Shown one piece after another: positions 1-12,552 of a DNA stretch of 64,000 bases (within the stretch, counting starts at the first letter, position 1; each line of letters starts with the position of its first letter). The position numbers and the translations under genes are program-made. Source of the stretch: Blasia pusilla (lineage: Eukaryota > Marchantiophyta > Marchantiopsida > Blasiales); NCBI GenBank assembly GCA_050084515.1, contig CM114272.1, forward strand, positions 23,002,001-23,066,000, written 5' to 3'. Under the pieces are notes generated by a model. That model made no database searches, had not been told where the DNA came from, and worked only from the letters and a program-made list of their open reading frames with translations.

Positions 1-2494
1 GTAAGTCTCCTTATTACTTTCATTCATGTTTAAATGATTCCATATAAACATGGTACTAACACTTGTATTGATTTTTTGTAGTTTCCCCTATATACTTTGC
101 TGGTGTTTGATGATCACCACTCAGGGATATCCGTGGCTTGGGTTCTCACATCTAGTGCAAAAGAAGTGTATTTGGGAAAGTGGTCGAAAGCTATCTTGGA
201 TAAATGTAGAGTCATCCAACCAAATTGGGAACCAAATGCGATCATTGTTGACAACGCTTTGGCAGAGCAGAATGCATTAAGGTGAGAATAAATTCCTCTG
301 TATTCATTGACGACAATTGGCATGATGGGTTAACAGTAGATTTGGATAGGATAATCTTCTCACATTTTTTCTCACGGTGGAAGAAACCATTCCACTGTTG
401 CAATCATTTCCGCCAACATACATCAATATCCTTTTATGGTGTGAGTGTTTTCAGCAGCATTAGCTATGCATATGAATTTCTATTCATTATTTTTCCAACA
501 TGTAGGAAACCAGTCCTCCTCATGAAGGGAAACCATTCCACCATCATAGAAGCGATTATATCTGGTCATAATGCAGAGTAAATGATTGGAACCCTTTGAA
601 CAGGGCAATATTTCCAACAACACACATCATTCTATGTCTATGGCATGTACGACATGACTGGTTAAAGCAGTTGAAGAAAAAGATGCGTAGTTATGGCATG
701 AGAGCTGAAATTTCGCGAAGGTTAGGAGACATCATGTATGTGAATCGATGTGGCACATACACACGACAAGTCATTTTGAATGACGCAAAGAGGGACCTAC
801 ATAAATTCTTTGAAGACTATCAAGCGGAGTCAGAGTTTGTAAAGTACATATAAAGATATTGGGAACCCAAGATTGGTGAGTATCATTGTTGTTTCTTAAG
901 TTTGAGTTTGGTTGTCGCATTCAATTATGCATTCAAATTTGAATTAACATTTCCTCACTGGTGCAATGACTTCAGCAAAAAGGGTAAAAGCAACAAGGGA
1001 CTATCCTCATGCAAATCAAGACAAGAATGCGGATATTGAGAACTATCATGGAAGCATGAAGGCTATCCTACATGATGACCAAAAAACATTATCAGAGAGA
1101 ATAGGGGACTACCTAGTTTGGAAACTCATCAATGACATTGAGGGATGGTATTTCCACGTCCACTTGTTGAAAAGGAGAGGATTTGCGACAAATACGACAC
1201 ATGAAAAATACGTAAACAACGTTGTTTTGAAAGGGAAAGCAATTTTTGGTAGTGGTGTAGAGATCATACGCACCAGGGGGAGATGAGTATGGCAAGAGTT
1301 ATCAGTCAGACATTGGAGAATAAATGGTATGAAGTCTACAACTACGATACAGAGTGGGGTCATTGTGACTGTCCATGGTCTCTGAAGGGGAACATTTGCA
1401 AGCATATCGTAAGGGCCTCTTACATTCTTGTATTCTCCTTCTTTTCAAAGTGAATTGAACATATTACTTTACATATGTACTAAAAATGGTATTATATTAT
1501 ACTGAGTTTTTTTTAAAAGTATGCCAAACAGATTGTTGCCTTATTGAAGGAAAATTACAATTAAGCAGATTTGGTGAAGATTCTGGGAACAAGGTTAGGA
1601 ACAAGACAAGGCGGGATGGCTCATCTCAAGCTCATAACACAACAATCGAATGAGGAATTGGAAATGATCCATGCCAACCTGAGATGTTTGACATGCATCC
1701 AAATGGAGGTAAATAACAATAGTGAACATCGGGTGATGTATACTTGGTGGATCAGGTCATGTCTACTTTTGGGACCAGGTTATGTAAACTTCAGGGATCA
1801 AGGCATGTCTACTTCTAGGACCATATCATGTATACGTCATGGATCAGGTAATGTATACTTCTAGGATCAGGTCTAGAACCAGGTCATGTATACTTCAAGG
1901 ATCAGGTCATGTATACTTCTACAAGTAGGTCATGAATACTTCCAAGATCATAAAAATGTTTATATTTCAACATGGGATTTGATATGAGTGGTGGCTACTG
2001 CTAAACTAATTGTTTTCCATCTTTGGTGTTGGCACATAGACACCATTCCTCCAGGATGTCGATTATCATCGGATTGTGCAAACCCTGTAACAAACTCCAG
2101 TATTGAAGAAATTGACAACTTGTTCTCAAGCATACGACTTTCCTGCGTTGACAATGCTCGCCTTCTTACTTTAACTGCAAGGGCCGTGAAGGAGCTGAGC
2201 GGAAGGATCGAGTCTGCAAAAATAGCAGCTGAAAATGGGTTGACACCTCAACCAGGTAATCCATTCTCCAATTTTCAAGATGGATTCCTGAACAATAATT
2301 CCATTACACGAGTTCAATCAAACATTGAACGTTGGTCCCGACGTAGAAGAAGATCTACAGGATCCATGACAGACCAGAATGATACGCAAAACCCAAACTC
2401 ATTCACTGACCTACCTTTATTCCCCAGAGCAAAGTCTAGACAGACAAAGTTGGGCCCACAAGCCCAACTTGATAGAGAAGCAGCCATTGCCTAA
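1..2494 (+). pseudogene. MULE-type transposase with SWIM zinc finger, decayed, 5' end outside the window
   Basis: The window opens on a GTAAGT donor, so the first exons lie upstream. Exons can be read at 82-281, 604-875, 976-1408, about 1520-1708 and 2040-2494, with GT-AG junctions. They spell a DDE transposase core: a VFDDHHSG stretch, IIVDNALAEQ with the second catalytic Asp, LCLWHVRHDW, and HANQDKNADIENYHG with the catalytic Glu. A SWIM finger follows (CDCPWSLKGNICKH, 1365-1405), then an Arg-rich tail. The gene is broken by an in-frame TAA at 851, a frameshift near 1283 and a TAA at 1562. It resembles the transposase at 12.5-15.5 kb (both have WHV-xx-xW-LKQL and a LGTR-x-G-xx-GG block) but is clearly a different copy. 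The domain assignment is firm. Exon edges after 1408 are less sure. Confidence 0.85.
1733..1955. repeat. Minisatellite of about 22-25 bp units in a transposase intron
   Basis: About nine imperfect copies of a unit close to GGATCAGGTCATGTATACTT run head to tail, inside the intron between exons ending at 1708 and starting at 2040. Units drift in sequence and in length, so the array is old. Confidence 0.8.
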
Positions 2495-4049
2495 TCAACG
2501 TGTACAAACACGTAGTGAAAGTGGAGCAGGCACCAAGAATTTTGAATATCACATGACTTCCTATCCTTTTAGGAAGTAATGGATGAAATTTTGTAGCAGA
2601 ATTTTCATGAACATTTTGGAGTTGGGACATAAAGGAGATCGAGAATTGTATTTATTCTATTATTTTTTGTATTTTGTTGAATATGAAGAATGACGTCTTC
2701 TGAATTGTTGACAGTGACATATATGTGATGGTACATTATAATGTTCAATATATCTGTTTTGTCCCTTGCTTACTTCAAAAGTTGCTCATGATAAAATATC
2801 TTATGTGTGAGAACCACATGTGATCTTAACTCAGGATACGATTCTTAGGTTACCATTGTATGTGAATGTCATCCTCCATCCAGAACTACCTCACGGAACT
2901 TCATCATTTTCTGTTCCTTCCTTCGGGGATTTTAAGCTACTCTGAAACCACCTATTCTGTGTGGTGAACACAATGCCATAAATCCTGAAAATCATTCAAA
3001 AGAATGCATGTGGCATGGATTTCAATCCCGAATTACCTTTCGGTAGTGGGCAATACTCCACTTCCCGAGGACACCATTCCACTTGATCTTTGGGGATTAC
3101 AGCAGGGATTCCATATGCAATGAAAATGATTCTCAAGTTACCTATACAAAAAGAGAATGATCCAGCCACACTGATACAAGTGTAACAACATTTCTACTTA
3201 TGTATGTTCAATTATAAATGGTGTGAAGTTGTAAAGATAATAAGGTTTTCCGGGCCTTGGAGCCAACTGCTACTGCTTCATCAAAGCTACAGACCAATAG
3301 GAGTTGAGCAGAGTAGCAACGTTAACAGGAACCATAGGTTGTGGAAAGGACTCTAGCCAGGATAAGGAATGTGGAATGGTTGCTATAGGATTAAAAGTGT
3401 TTGTGTTGAGAGAATGGATAGGGAGTGCCACCGTGGGTCATTGCAAACAGTTTTGATTCAAACAGACGACGTGAATCGCCTACGTGTGGGAATCGGACCT
3501 GCAATGCAAATCCGCTGCAAGCAAGGGTGCGGAAACATATCAAAACATCGGCATCCGCACAAAGGTGCACATCAAGGCAAAACATCCTATCCGTCCAAAG
3601 GTGCGGAAAGACACCAAAACAAAAAAATCTGAGCAGAATTAGAACTACCTCGGTGAATCACCTGAGCAAACAAGAACGATAGCAGCAACAGCAGAGCCCC
3701 ATTGGAACAACGTTGTATGATGGAGAGCGACCATAAACGAGCAGGGACAGGACGATCGGAGCACATGGTGGCGTGGCGGCATGACAAGCAGAAACGAGGT
3801 CGCCACGAAATGCTGGAGCCGAAATGCCCTGTCAACGGACTTCTTAAACCTTTCAAATTTGAATTTTTCCACACATGATGATGGAGGCAGGGGCATGATC
3901 CAAGAGCAACCATGATGGATGCATGTAGATGCGTTCCGTAGTCATGACCATGGTAAATGACGGAACGGGAATCCCCGTTTGAATATCGGAGGCAAGCGCT
4001 TACATTTTCCGTGTAGCCTAAACCCGCTTAAGCTAACGCAACTTTAACC
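2495..4049. other. Stretch between two transposons, no gene seen
   Basis: This stretch follows the stop of the first transposase pseudogene and ends at the target-site duplication of the large element. Short overlapping frames on both strands between 3369 and 3913 show no recognisable motif and no consistent splice pattern. It may hold the 3' untranslated part and terminal repeat of the first element, but I could not find the partner repeat. Confidence 0.5.
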
Positions 4050-4058
4050 CACCCAAGC
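4050..4058. repeat. Target-site duplication, left copy
   Basis: CACCCAAGC here is repeated exactly at 16415-16423, just outside the opposite inverted repeat. Nine bases is the usual Mutator length. If the first C of the inverted repeat is counted as element, the duplication is eight bases (4050-4057). Confidence 0.8.
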
Positions 4059-4207
4059 GAAGGCCATAGTTTGTCCCGGAAACTCAATCAATGCGCGTAG
4101 GGTAGCGCCTACCTCGAGCTACCCCGGGCCCATGTTTCATGTTCGGGAGCCCCGGGATGGAGAGGTCGCGACGGAGGGTAAAGAGGTCGCGACGGAGGAC
4201 AGGGAGA
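4058..4207 (+). repeat. Terminal inverted repeat, left arm
   Basis: The first 90 bases differ from the right arm at only about three positions (4064, 4121, 4140). Similarity then weakens but continues through the GAGGTCGCGACGGAGG-rich part. Further inward, both sides contain GGACGCCGTCC and GGATCTAAA words, so weaker homology runs to about 4260. Confidence 0.88.
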
Positions 4208-4342
4208 CGGACGGATCTAAATGGACGCCGTCCGGATCTAAACAGACGGCGCTAAACGGACGGGACGGGAGGGTAGGGTTTAGGGTAGGGATGGACGTCC
4301 GTTCCCTCCCCGGCGTTAGGGCTCGAGCGGCTCAAATTCCTG

Positions 4343-4654
4343 GCAAGTCTCGAATTCTTGGAGGTTGCTGTTGTTGCGGGAAGATGGGGAGGGATGGAGA
4401 ACGTCCGGGGCAAGACCCCGTTAGTCTCGAATTCCAGACCGACTGCATTTTTGAGCGAAATCGCAAGTCTCGAATTCCTGGCCCGGCCTTGGAGGTTGTT
4501 GTTGTTGCGGGAGGACGGGGAGGGATGGAGAACGTCCGGGGCAAGACGGCGTTAGTCTCGAATTCCTGACCGACTGCATTTTTGAGGGAAATCGCAAGTC
4601 TCGAATTCCTGGCCCGGCCTTGGAGGTTGCTGTTGTTGCGGGAGGACGGGGAGG
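4343..4654. repeat. GC-rich tandem repeat, 131-bp period, about 2.5 copies
   Basis: The word GAGGTTG-C/T-TGTTGTTGCGGG recurs at 4361, 4492 and 4623, giving an exact 131-base step. TCTCGAATTCC and GGAGAACGTCCGGGGCAAGAC recur with it. The first copy lacks about 11 bases. The array lies just inside the left inverted repeat, where a Mutator promoter would be expected. The open frames across it on both strands are a by-product of GC-rich repetition. Confidence 0.88.
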
Positions 4655-6832
<2,178 letters not shown>

Positions 6833-7686
6833 ATGTCGGGTCAGCCGATGTTTTTAGATGCCAAGGGGTTGCGGTTGTTGGAAATTCAGGTGAATAAACC
6901 TGAAAAAGTGACTGGTCTTCTATCAGGGAACCAGGGCAATCTTCAGACATGGGTCAGCCCCATAGTTCATAGCAGTTCTAGTTCAGATTTTGTTCTAGCT
7001 GATATTGTGTGCAAGCACTTGCATCCTCACTCCAGAATGTATTTGGATGAGTGGATTGTCTTAGGGTTTCCGTTGGAAACTTACAAGTGTCTAGAACAGG
7101 CAGCGATATATCTTTGGATTTAATGTTGCATTCTCACCCAAGGCCGGTTGGTGGGGACCATGTATGGTTAGACTCTTACTTCCAGAAGAAGGGACAGACT
7201 GAATTTCTAGTGGTGGAAAACCAAGGAGGTAAGATGAATGTTGTCCGAATTAAGGACATTAAACATTTGATGGGGGCATCCAAACAGAACATGCTTGCCA
7301 AGATTGTTTGTACAATCCGGTTAAAGAGGAGAGTGTCCACCTCTGAGGAGAAGGACCCTGTTCCTTGGGTTATCGGAGTTACTCCTAAAAGTATCTACCT
7401 TATCGACCAGACTGATGTGGATGACAAAGCACCGATTGGGAATGAGCACATTTCAGATTTGTCCGAAGTACTGAGTTCCATGGCCCTTCTGAATTTAGCC
7501 CGGGGTATTTCTCGGTACCTTGTTTCCTTCTGGAATTTTTTGTTTTACAGAGTTCAGCGTGATTACATTTACATGGTACACCTGAATTCCTCATGCATGT
7601 ATGTTGTTCCTCGTTGGCACGGCTAACCAATTCGAGTCTTTGTCGTCTTGTGTTTGGCAGGTACTGGGGGCTCCTCAAGACCTTGA
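6833..7686 (+). pseudogene. Unrecognised transposon-borne gene, frame-disrupted
   Basis: An ATG at 6833 opens a frame with HLHPHSRMYLDEWIVLGFPLE (in two parts) that ends at 7121-7123. A second frame overlapping it from about 7060 continues with HPRPVGGDHVWLDSYFQKKG and VVRIKDIKHLMGA to about 7504. The two look like halves of one protein separated by a one-base slip near 7090-7110, or by an unusually short intron. After 7504 a donor (CGGG|GTATTT) can join an acceptor ending at 7660, giving a short tail that stops at 7686. I do not recognise the family. The region lies upstream of, and on the same strand as, the zinc-finger gene at 8155 and may have belonged to the same transcript. Confidence 0.5.
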
Positions 7687-8154
7687 CCACGTGGGCCATG
7701 TTAGGTTTAGGGTAGAAGTAGGTTTTCTTATGTTTGTGGCCTTGACACATTTACATATTTCAGATTGCTGGGATGTTCATACAGATTCTTAGGGGTACTG
7801 AGTATGAAGTAGACATTCTGAAAAGTTTTCAGATATAGTATACCCGGTGACAAAACCAGAAATTCCTGCTTTTGGCTAAAGTATTATAGCCAAAACCTAG
7901 AATTTTCCTCGGATGGAATTTGAGGATATGTATCCTGCAAATTTTGGTAGGAGCTTCGGGGTATGGATGCGAGAGGAATTCTGTATCTACATTGTAGATA
8001 CTGAATTCTAGCTTACATTTTTTGCTTTCATTTTTAGAAGTATGTTTTTAAATTCCAGCTTTAAATTCCAGCTATGCTTGTATATGTTGGTGCGTAGGCA
8101 TGTGAGTGAGAACTCGTTGTGGATACACTCCAGGTTGAAGCCCAACCAGCAAAC
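7687..8154. other. Spacer or intron between two + strand genes of the transposon
   Basis: No coding frame with motifs is seen. A possible acceptor at 8132-8133 (CTCCAG|GTTGAA) would put extra codons in frame ahead of the ATG at 8155, so part of this stretch may be an intron joining the upstream gene to the next one. Confidence 0.4.
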
Positions 8155-10138
8155 ATGTTTGCTGCATTTAGGGGCAAGAGTGTAGGTCCTCCAGAGAAAC
8201 CAGCCGCACAAACCTCTCTCTGGCGGGACCCGGTCGAGTGGGTTCATTATTGCTACTCAAAGGAGCATAAGAAATTCGTGTGCCTGTGCTCCAAGTGCAT
8301 CGAGTACTTTCGTGGGCCAGAAACTTTTAACTCGCACATTGCATCACATTGGTTGAGGCCGGTGCCTGGAACACCAAGGGCGAGTGGTAAGAAGAAGGTG
8401 GAAGCAGACAACGACCGAGACGACATGGAGGATGAAGATGATGGTAAGGGTGTAGGAAGTGAACTTTCATACGCAGTTAGTGAGATGGTAGCAATGTTTG
8501 GTGTATGTGCTTTATGATAGCCGAACTTCATTCATTCATGTTCCGCCTTGTGTAGGGAACCATGCTACCCCATCTGCAGCCAACTTGCGTCTGCGAGGCA
8601 CCGTCAAAGAACGCTGGGCTCATCAGAAAAGAAGAAGGTGCTCTCTTGAAAGCGAAGGAGCATTCCAAACGGGCAGCGGGCCCGTTTGTACCTATGCCCA
8701 TTTTGCTAGATCTTTTGATTGCTTTTGAGGGCTATAAGACAGAAGAACACGGTCATACCTCATGGGCAGGTTTAGCTAGGATACATGAGTATGAGAAGGT
8801 CCGAGAGGAGTTAGAGGGTACCCTTGTGTGCCCTACCACCACTGTGAGGGGGTGGATTGAGTTGGGCCGTAGGCTTCTCCCTTCTACTATCCCTCATGAT
8901 AGAGTTCAGCGTTCCACCTACTGGAGATGCATGGCCGCTTTCCATCATCTAGCCGCGGTGTGGATCATGGACAGACAGGAACCGTATCGATGGGATGCTG
9001 GAGCCGAAACCAGGCAGCACCAGGTTGAACATTCCCTCCATGTTCTAGATGAAATGCGCCGAGCACAAAGGCATGCATGGTACATCAGTGAGGAGTACTA
9101 CCTCCCACGCTTCAAGTTTAACTACAAGATCTGGAAAGAGAAGAGTAAACCTAGCATTCTTGCCAAGTTCAGGGACAAAGTCTCTCGCATGTATGTGGAT
9201 GGAGTCGGTTGCTCCCTTGTTGATGCGGTTGTCCGGGTATAGTGTTGCTTCATTTCATGCAAATTTCTCAGTATGAATTGTTGAAGAGTTGTGAGATCAT
9301 GATTTCCCATTGTATCCATTGTAATTCCGCATTGTCTCTAACAACTTCTAGATGTGCAGGGTGGCCTGGATGTGGAAATCATAGATTCCAGTGACTCTGA
9401 CTGTAGTGATACACATCTCCCAAGTCCCCAACCCACCACGCATAGTACCGGGCGCCATGTCATACAGGAGGAGCAGGCGCCAAGTGAGGGTGGTGAGGAG
9501 GGTATTGCGGGAGATCATGTCGAGCAGAGTGAGGAGGATACTGTTTTGATTCAGATGCGGAGGAGACCAGTGATGCTTCGGACACGTAACTTGCGTGGTG
9601 AAAAGGTGCAGAAGCAAGGTAAGGGTGCGGTAGGATCTCGGAAATCCCGCCGACTGAACCCGGAAGTTGACGTCGAACTGGGAGAATCTAGCCTGGTCAT
9701 GGGTAGTCATGGGCCAGGTGATGAAGGCCCAATTGAAGACTCGCATACCCCCGATGAAGTGGTCTTGCAGGCGGATCCACAGATCATGGAAAGAGCACCC
9801 AAGGGCATGACTAAAGAAGAGAAAGCCCGAAGGAGGAGGATGATGATGGCTTCACAACAGGTGTCTTGCATTCTGCTCAATTCTCTCGATAACATTTTTT
9901 TATTGTATGTCTTCTGACCATCTCCAGTAATTGTGCTTGTGTTGATATGTTGTAATGTGTTCAGAACCCTGCAGATGGGACTTTGAAGGACCGGGGCACA
10001 AGCCATGAAGACCCTTTGGTCTTACCTTCGCAGGACGGTATTGAAGGGATTAGTGCGGACGAATTTGAGGCCACACCTTTACCCGAGTTCTGCACTCCAG
10101 CATTGCGGCCTCTGGATGGCAGGTCTCCAAGTCCTTGA
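8155..10138 (+). CDS. Transposon accessory protein with C2H2 zinc finger and SUMO-interaction-like motif
   Basis: Four exons (8155-8487, 8556-9236, 9360-9860, 9965-10138) each hold whole codons. All junctions are GT-AG, and they give an unbroken 562-residue protein. Residues 45-65 form a textbook C2H2 finger: C45-x2-C48-x3-F-x5-F-x2-H61-x3-H65. Residues 112-338 are a compact, probably helical region rich in Trp, Arg and Leu that I do not recognise. Residues 343-352 read VEII followed by DSSDSD, the pattern of a SUMO-interaction motif. The rest is acidic and probably disordered, with basic clusters (SRKSRR; four Arg near 495) that could act as nuclear signals. It occupies the place of mudrB in MuDR-like elements but shows no visible similarity to it. 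The open frames argue for recent selection. Function is unknown; DNA binding is inferred from the finger only. The start could lie further upstream. Confidence 0.72.
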
Positions 10139-12138
10139 CCACCACGGGGGATGACATTTTGGTGAGTGTGTAGATGATTCATGCAATTTCACTGTTATGA
10201 TTATCCTTTCATCTGGTGATTGGCATTTAATCTCTCAGACCTGTGTGTGTCCTTTCATTGTAGAGGTTGCTGTATTTTTTGCGCCCTTGTCTTACTTTTT
10301 GATGTGTTTCCTCGACGATCCAGACGACATACCTTTGGACCACTGGCAAGTAATGTGTCACTTTTCTCTTTGGTCTTACTTTCCCTGATGTCAATTCTTT
10401 ACAAATGTAAAGTGTATATGACAGTTACTACTATCTGAACATGCTTCTGTAGCGTATGTGTGTGCAGGTGACTTTCTGCAGAAATTTTCAAGCATTTTGG
10501 CGGGAGTTCATATCATCATATTTTGCGGATGTTTAGGACTTAGTTCATGATCAGGGCGATTCCTTAGAGTAAGTATAGGAGAGTTCCTACCTGGCACGTA
10601 GGCTCTGAAGTTCTGTCTTTCTGATTTGGACAAACCAGAAACGGGCAGATTTCTGTTCTTAATGTATGGCTTTATGGTTCTTCTATTTTGTGCAGGTGCA
10701 ATGCAGGCCGTTTGGGGTATCGCTTCTAGGGCACATCTCACCCAAGGCCATTTTGTGTGTTATGAAGGTCTATCCAAAAAGGTTAGGTTACCTTAGTTGG
10801 GCTATAGGTCATGGTCTGCTGAACTATTGTGGACGAAATGGTATGGACCAAAAGGATGCCATTGTCAATCAAATCAAAGATACAACTTGCATGGCTATTG
10901 TTCATCTTTGTCCCTAAGATTGTACTCCTCAATGATACCTAAACAAATTCCTCCTTACCTTATTCTGATGTGTCTTACATGTTATGAATCATGGCATGTG
11001 CTTCCACCTGTAATTGGTGGTAAACTCTGTAATCCACAAGTGGATCGATGTATGAACACCACAAACGTCATGTTCCTGAATTTCCAAGAAAGTACAGCAC
11101 TCATGTGTAATCCGCTCATGAATACATAGCGTCCATGACACCCTGTTCAAAAATAAAAGACAAGTGGTCGAAACACTCAGAGCAAATACAAGTTTGATGA
11201 TCATAAATGCAGTGACTCGACAAATGTTTGAACAGCAAAATGTAGGTGTTCATTCATGAACACCTCAAACGTTGTGTTCCAAGGGCATTCCCTTCATACA
11301 ACGGACTATCAATTCTAGCCTTCTTGTAAAGACTCCCGTCCCCCAGTCGTCAATCCACTGTGACAGTCTCGGTTATCTCGGTTAGACACGATTTTAATCA
11401 AGCCCTAATTAGGGGAAGGTCACCTCACACCGCTAAATGTTTACGAAGAGGCACGACCCTCAGGGGTAGGGTTCGTGGGCCTTCTGAGGTGTTTTTTTTT
11501 AGTTACGACTATAGAAGTAGTCAGAACTATATTATAGAAGTTCTCTAAAATCGGACATGCCCCTAAACGCGGCGATGCGGACGTGGTTCGGGTACAAACA
11601 TACCTCGTACGTTTACTACGGATTGAATCCATAGAAAACCGACTGTGGTAATTACTAAGGTTTGGATGCTTGAATATTATTTGAATTGGGTTCGGATTCA
11701 ACTATTACTATACAAAACCGTGAAGAAAGGTCGGACAGGTTACTATGGTTCACAACTTGACCTACACGATGGTTACTATGGTTTGGATGCTTGCGTAAAA
11801 ACGTAACATGATTGCTCAATGTACATGGAAATGGGACATGGTGGACATGAACATGAGAAGGGAACATATTTCTCGTGCGTAAACATGCAGGCCTTACATA
11901 AAAAATACAATTTTTTGGTTGAACACCAGATTTCTTGTGTTCTGTGGCTAAAATGTGAAATTCAGAAATGCTTCTGGGTTCATGAATCATGAATCTGGGA
12001 ATCCTGTACTACATACAGATTATCAGGTCTTCTTGAGTACTCATCCATTTGACTACCCTCCGCAACATATCGCTCTTCATCCAACAGACTATCAAGTATG
12101 ACATCTGCAGTGGTTCTCTTAGTAGTAGTGCTGATTTT
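10139..12138. other. Convergent spacer between the two transposon genes
   Basis: Both genes run toward this 2-kb stretch. It holds no convincing frame. Short dispersed repeats are present: GGTTTGGATGCTTG occurs at 11658 and again near 11780, and a TGAACACC-x-CAAACGT element occurs near 11053 and 11258. Transcription terminators of both genes presumably lie here, but no specific signal could be picked out. Confidence 0.5.
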
Positions 12139-12552
12139 TTAATTCTTATGTGGCCTTGTATCTACCAGAGGCCATTCTGATTGTTGATTATTCTCCTTAG
12201 TTGCCTCGCTTTCATATTGGCTCACGATAGCATCCAAATCAAGATGATTACAGGCATCTGCTTCCAATTCCGCCTCCATGTTCAAATATTTTGATCGTTT
12301 CACTCTAGGAAAGGACTCCACCTGAGTCATCATTGCTTGGGGTTGATCCTTCCGTGTGGAACGTGTGGAATGTGAATTCCTTCTCTGATGCATCCGTTCA
12401 AACCAACCCATCCGCCGACGTAGCCGACGATCTTCAGAATTGCCTCCAACAAAGGGTTCAGGGAAATGTTGTCCAATGTTCATTACATTTTCTGGAAGTT
12501 CTGTGTTCGTCTCTATCCGTGCCTTCAGGTTCAGAAGTGAGTCCATATCCTT
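12139..12552 (-). pseudogene. In-frame continuation of the transposase beyond a TAG codon
   Basis: The frame of the transposase's last exon meets TAG at 12553-12555 and then stays open for another 137 codons. The stretch contains an Arg-rich cluster (RLRRRMGWFERMHQRR) resembling the Arg-rich tail of the related copy at 2040-2494. Either the TAG is a recent nonsense mutation that removed a natural C-terminal tail, or the tail is reached by splicing or readthrough. The 15 bases before the TAG are too short to be an intron. Confidence 0.55.
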
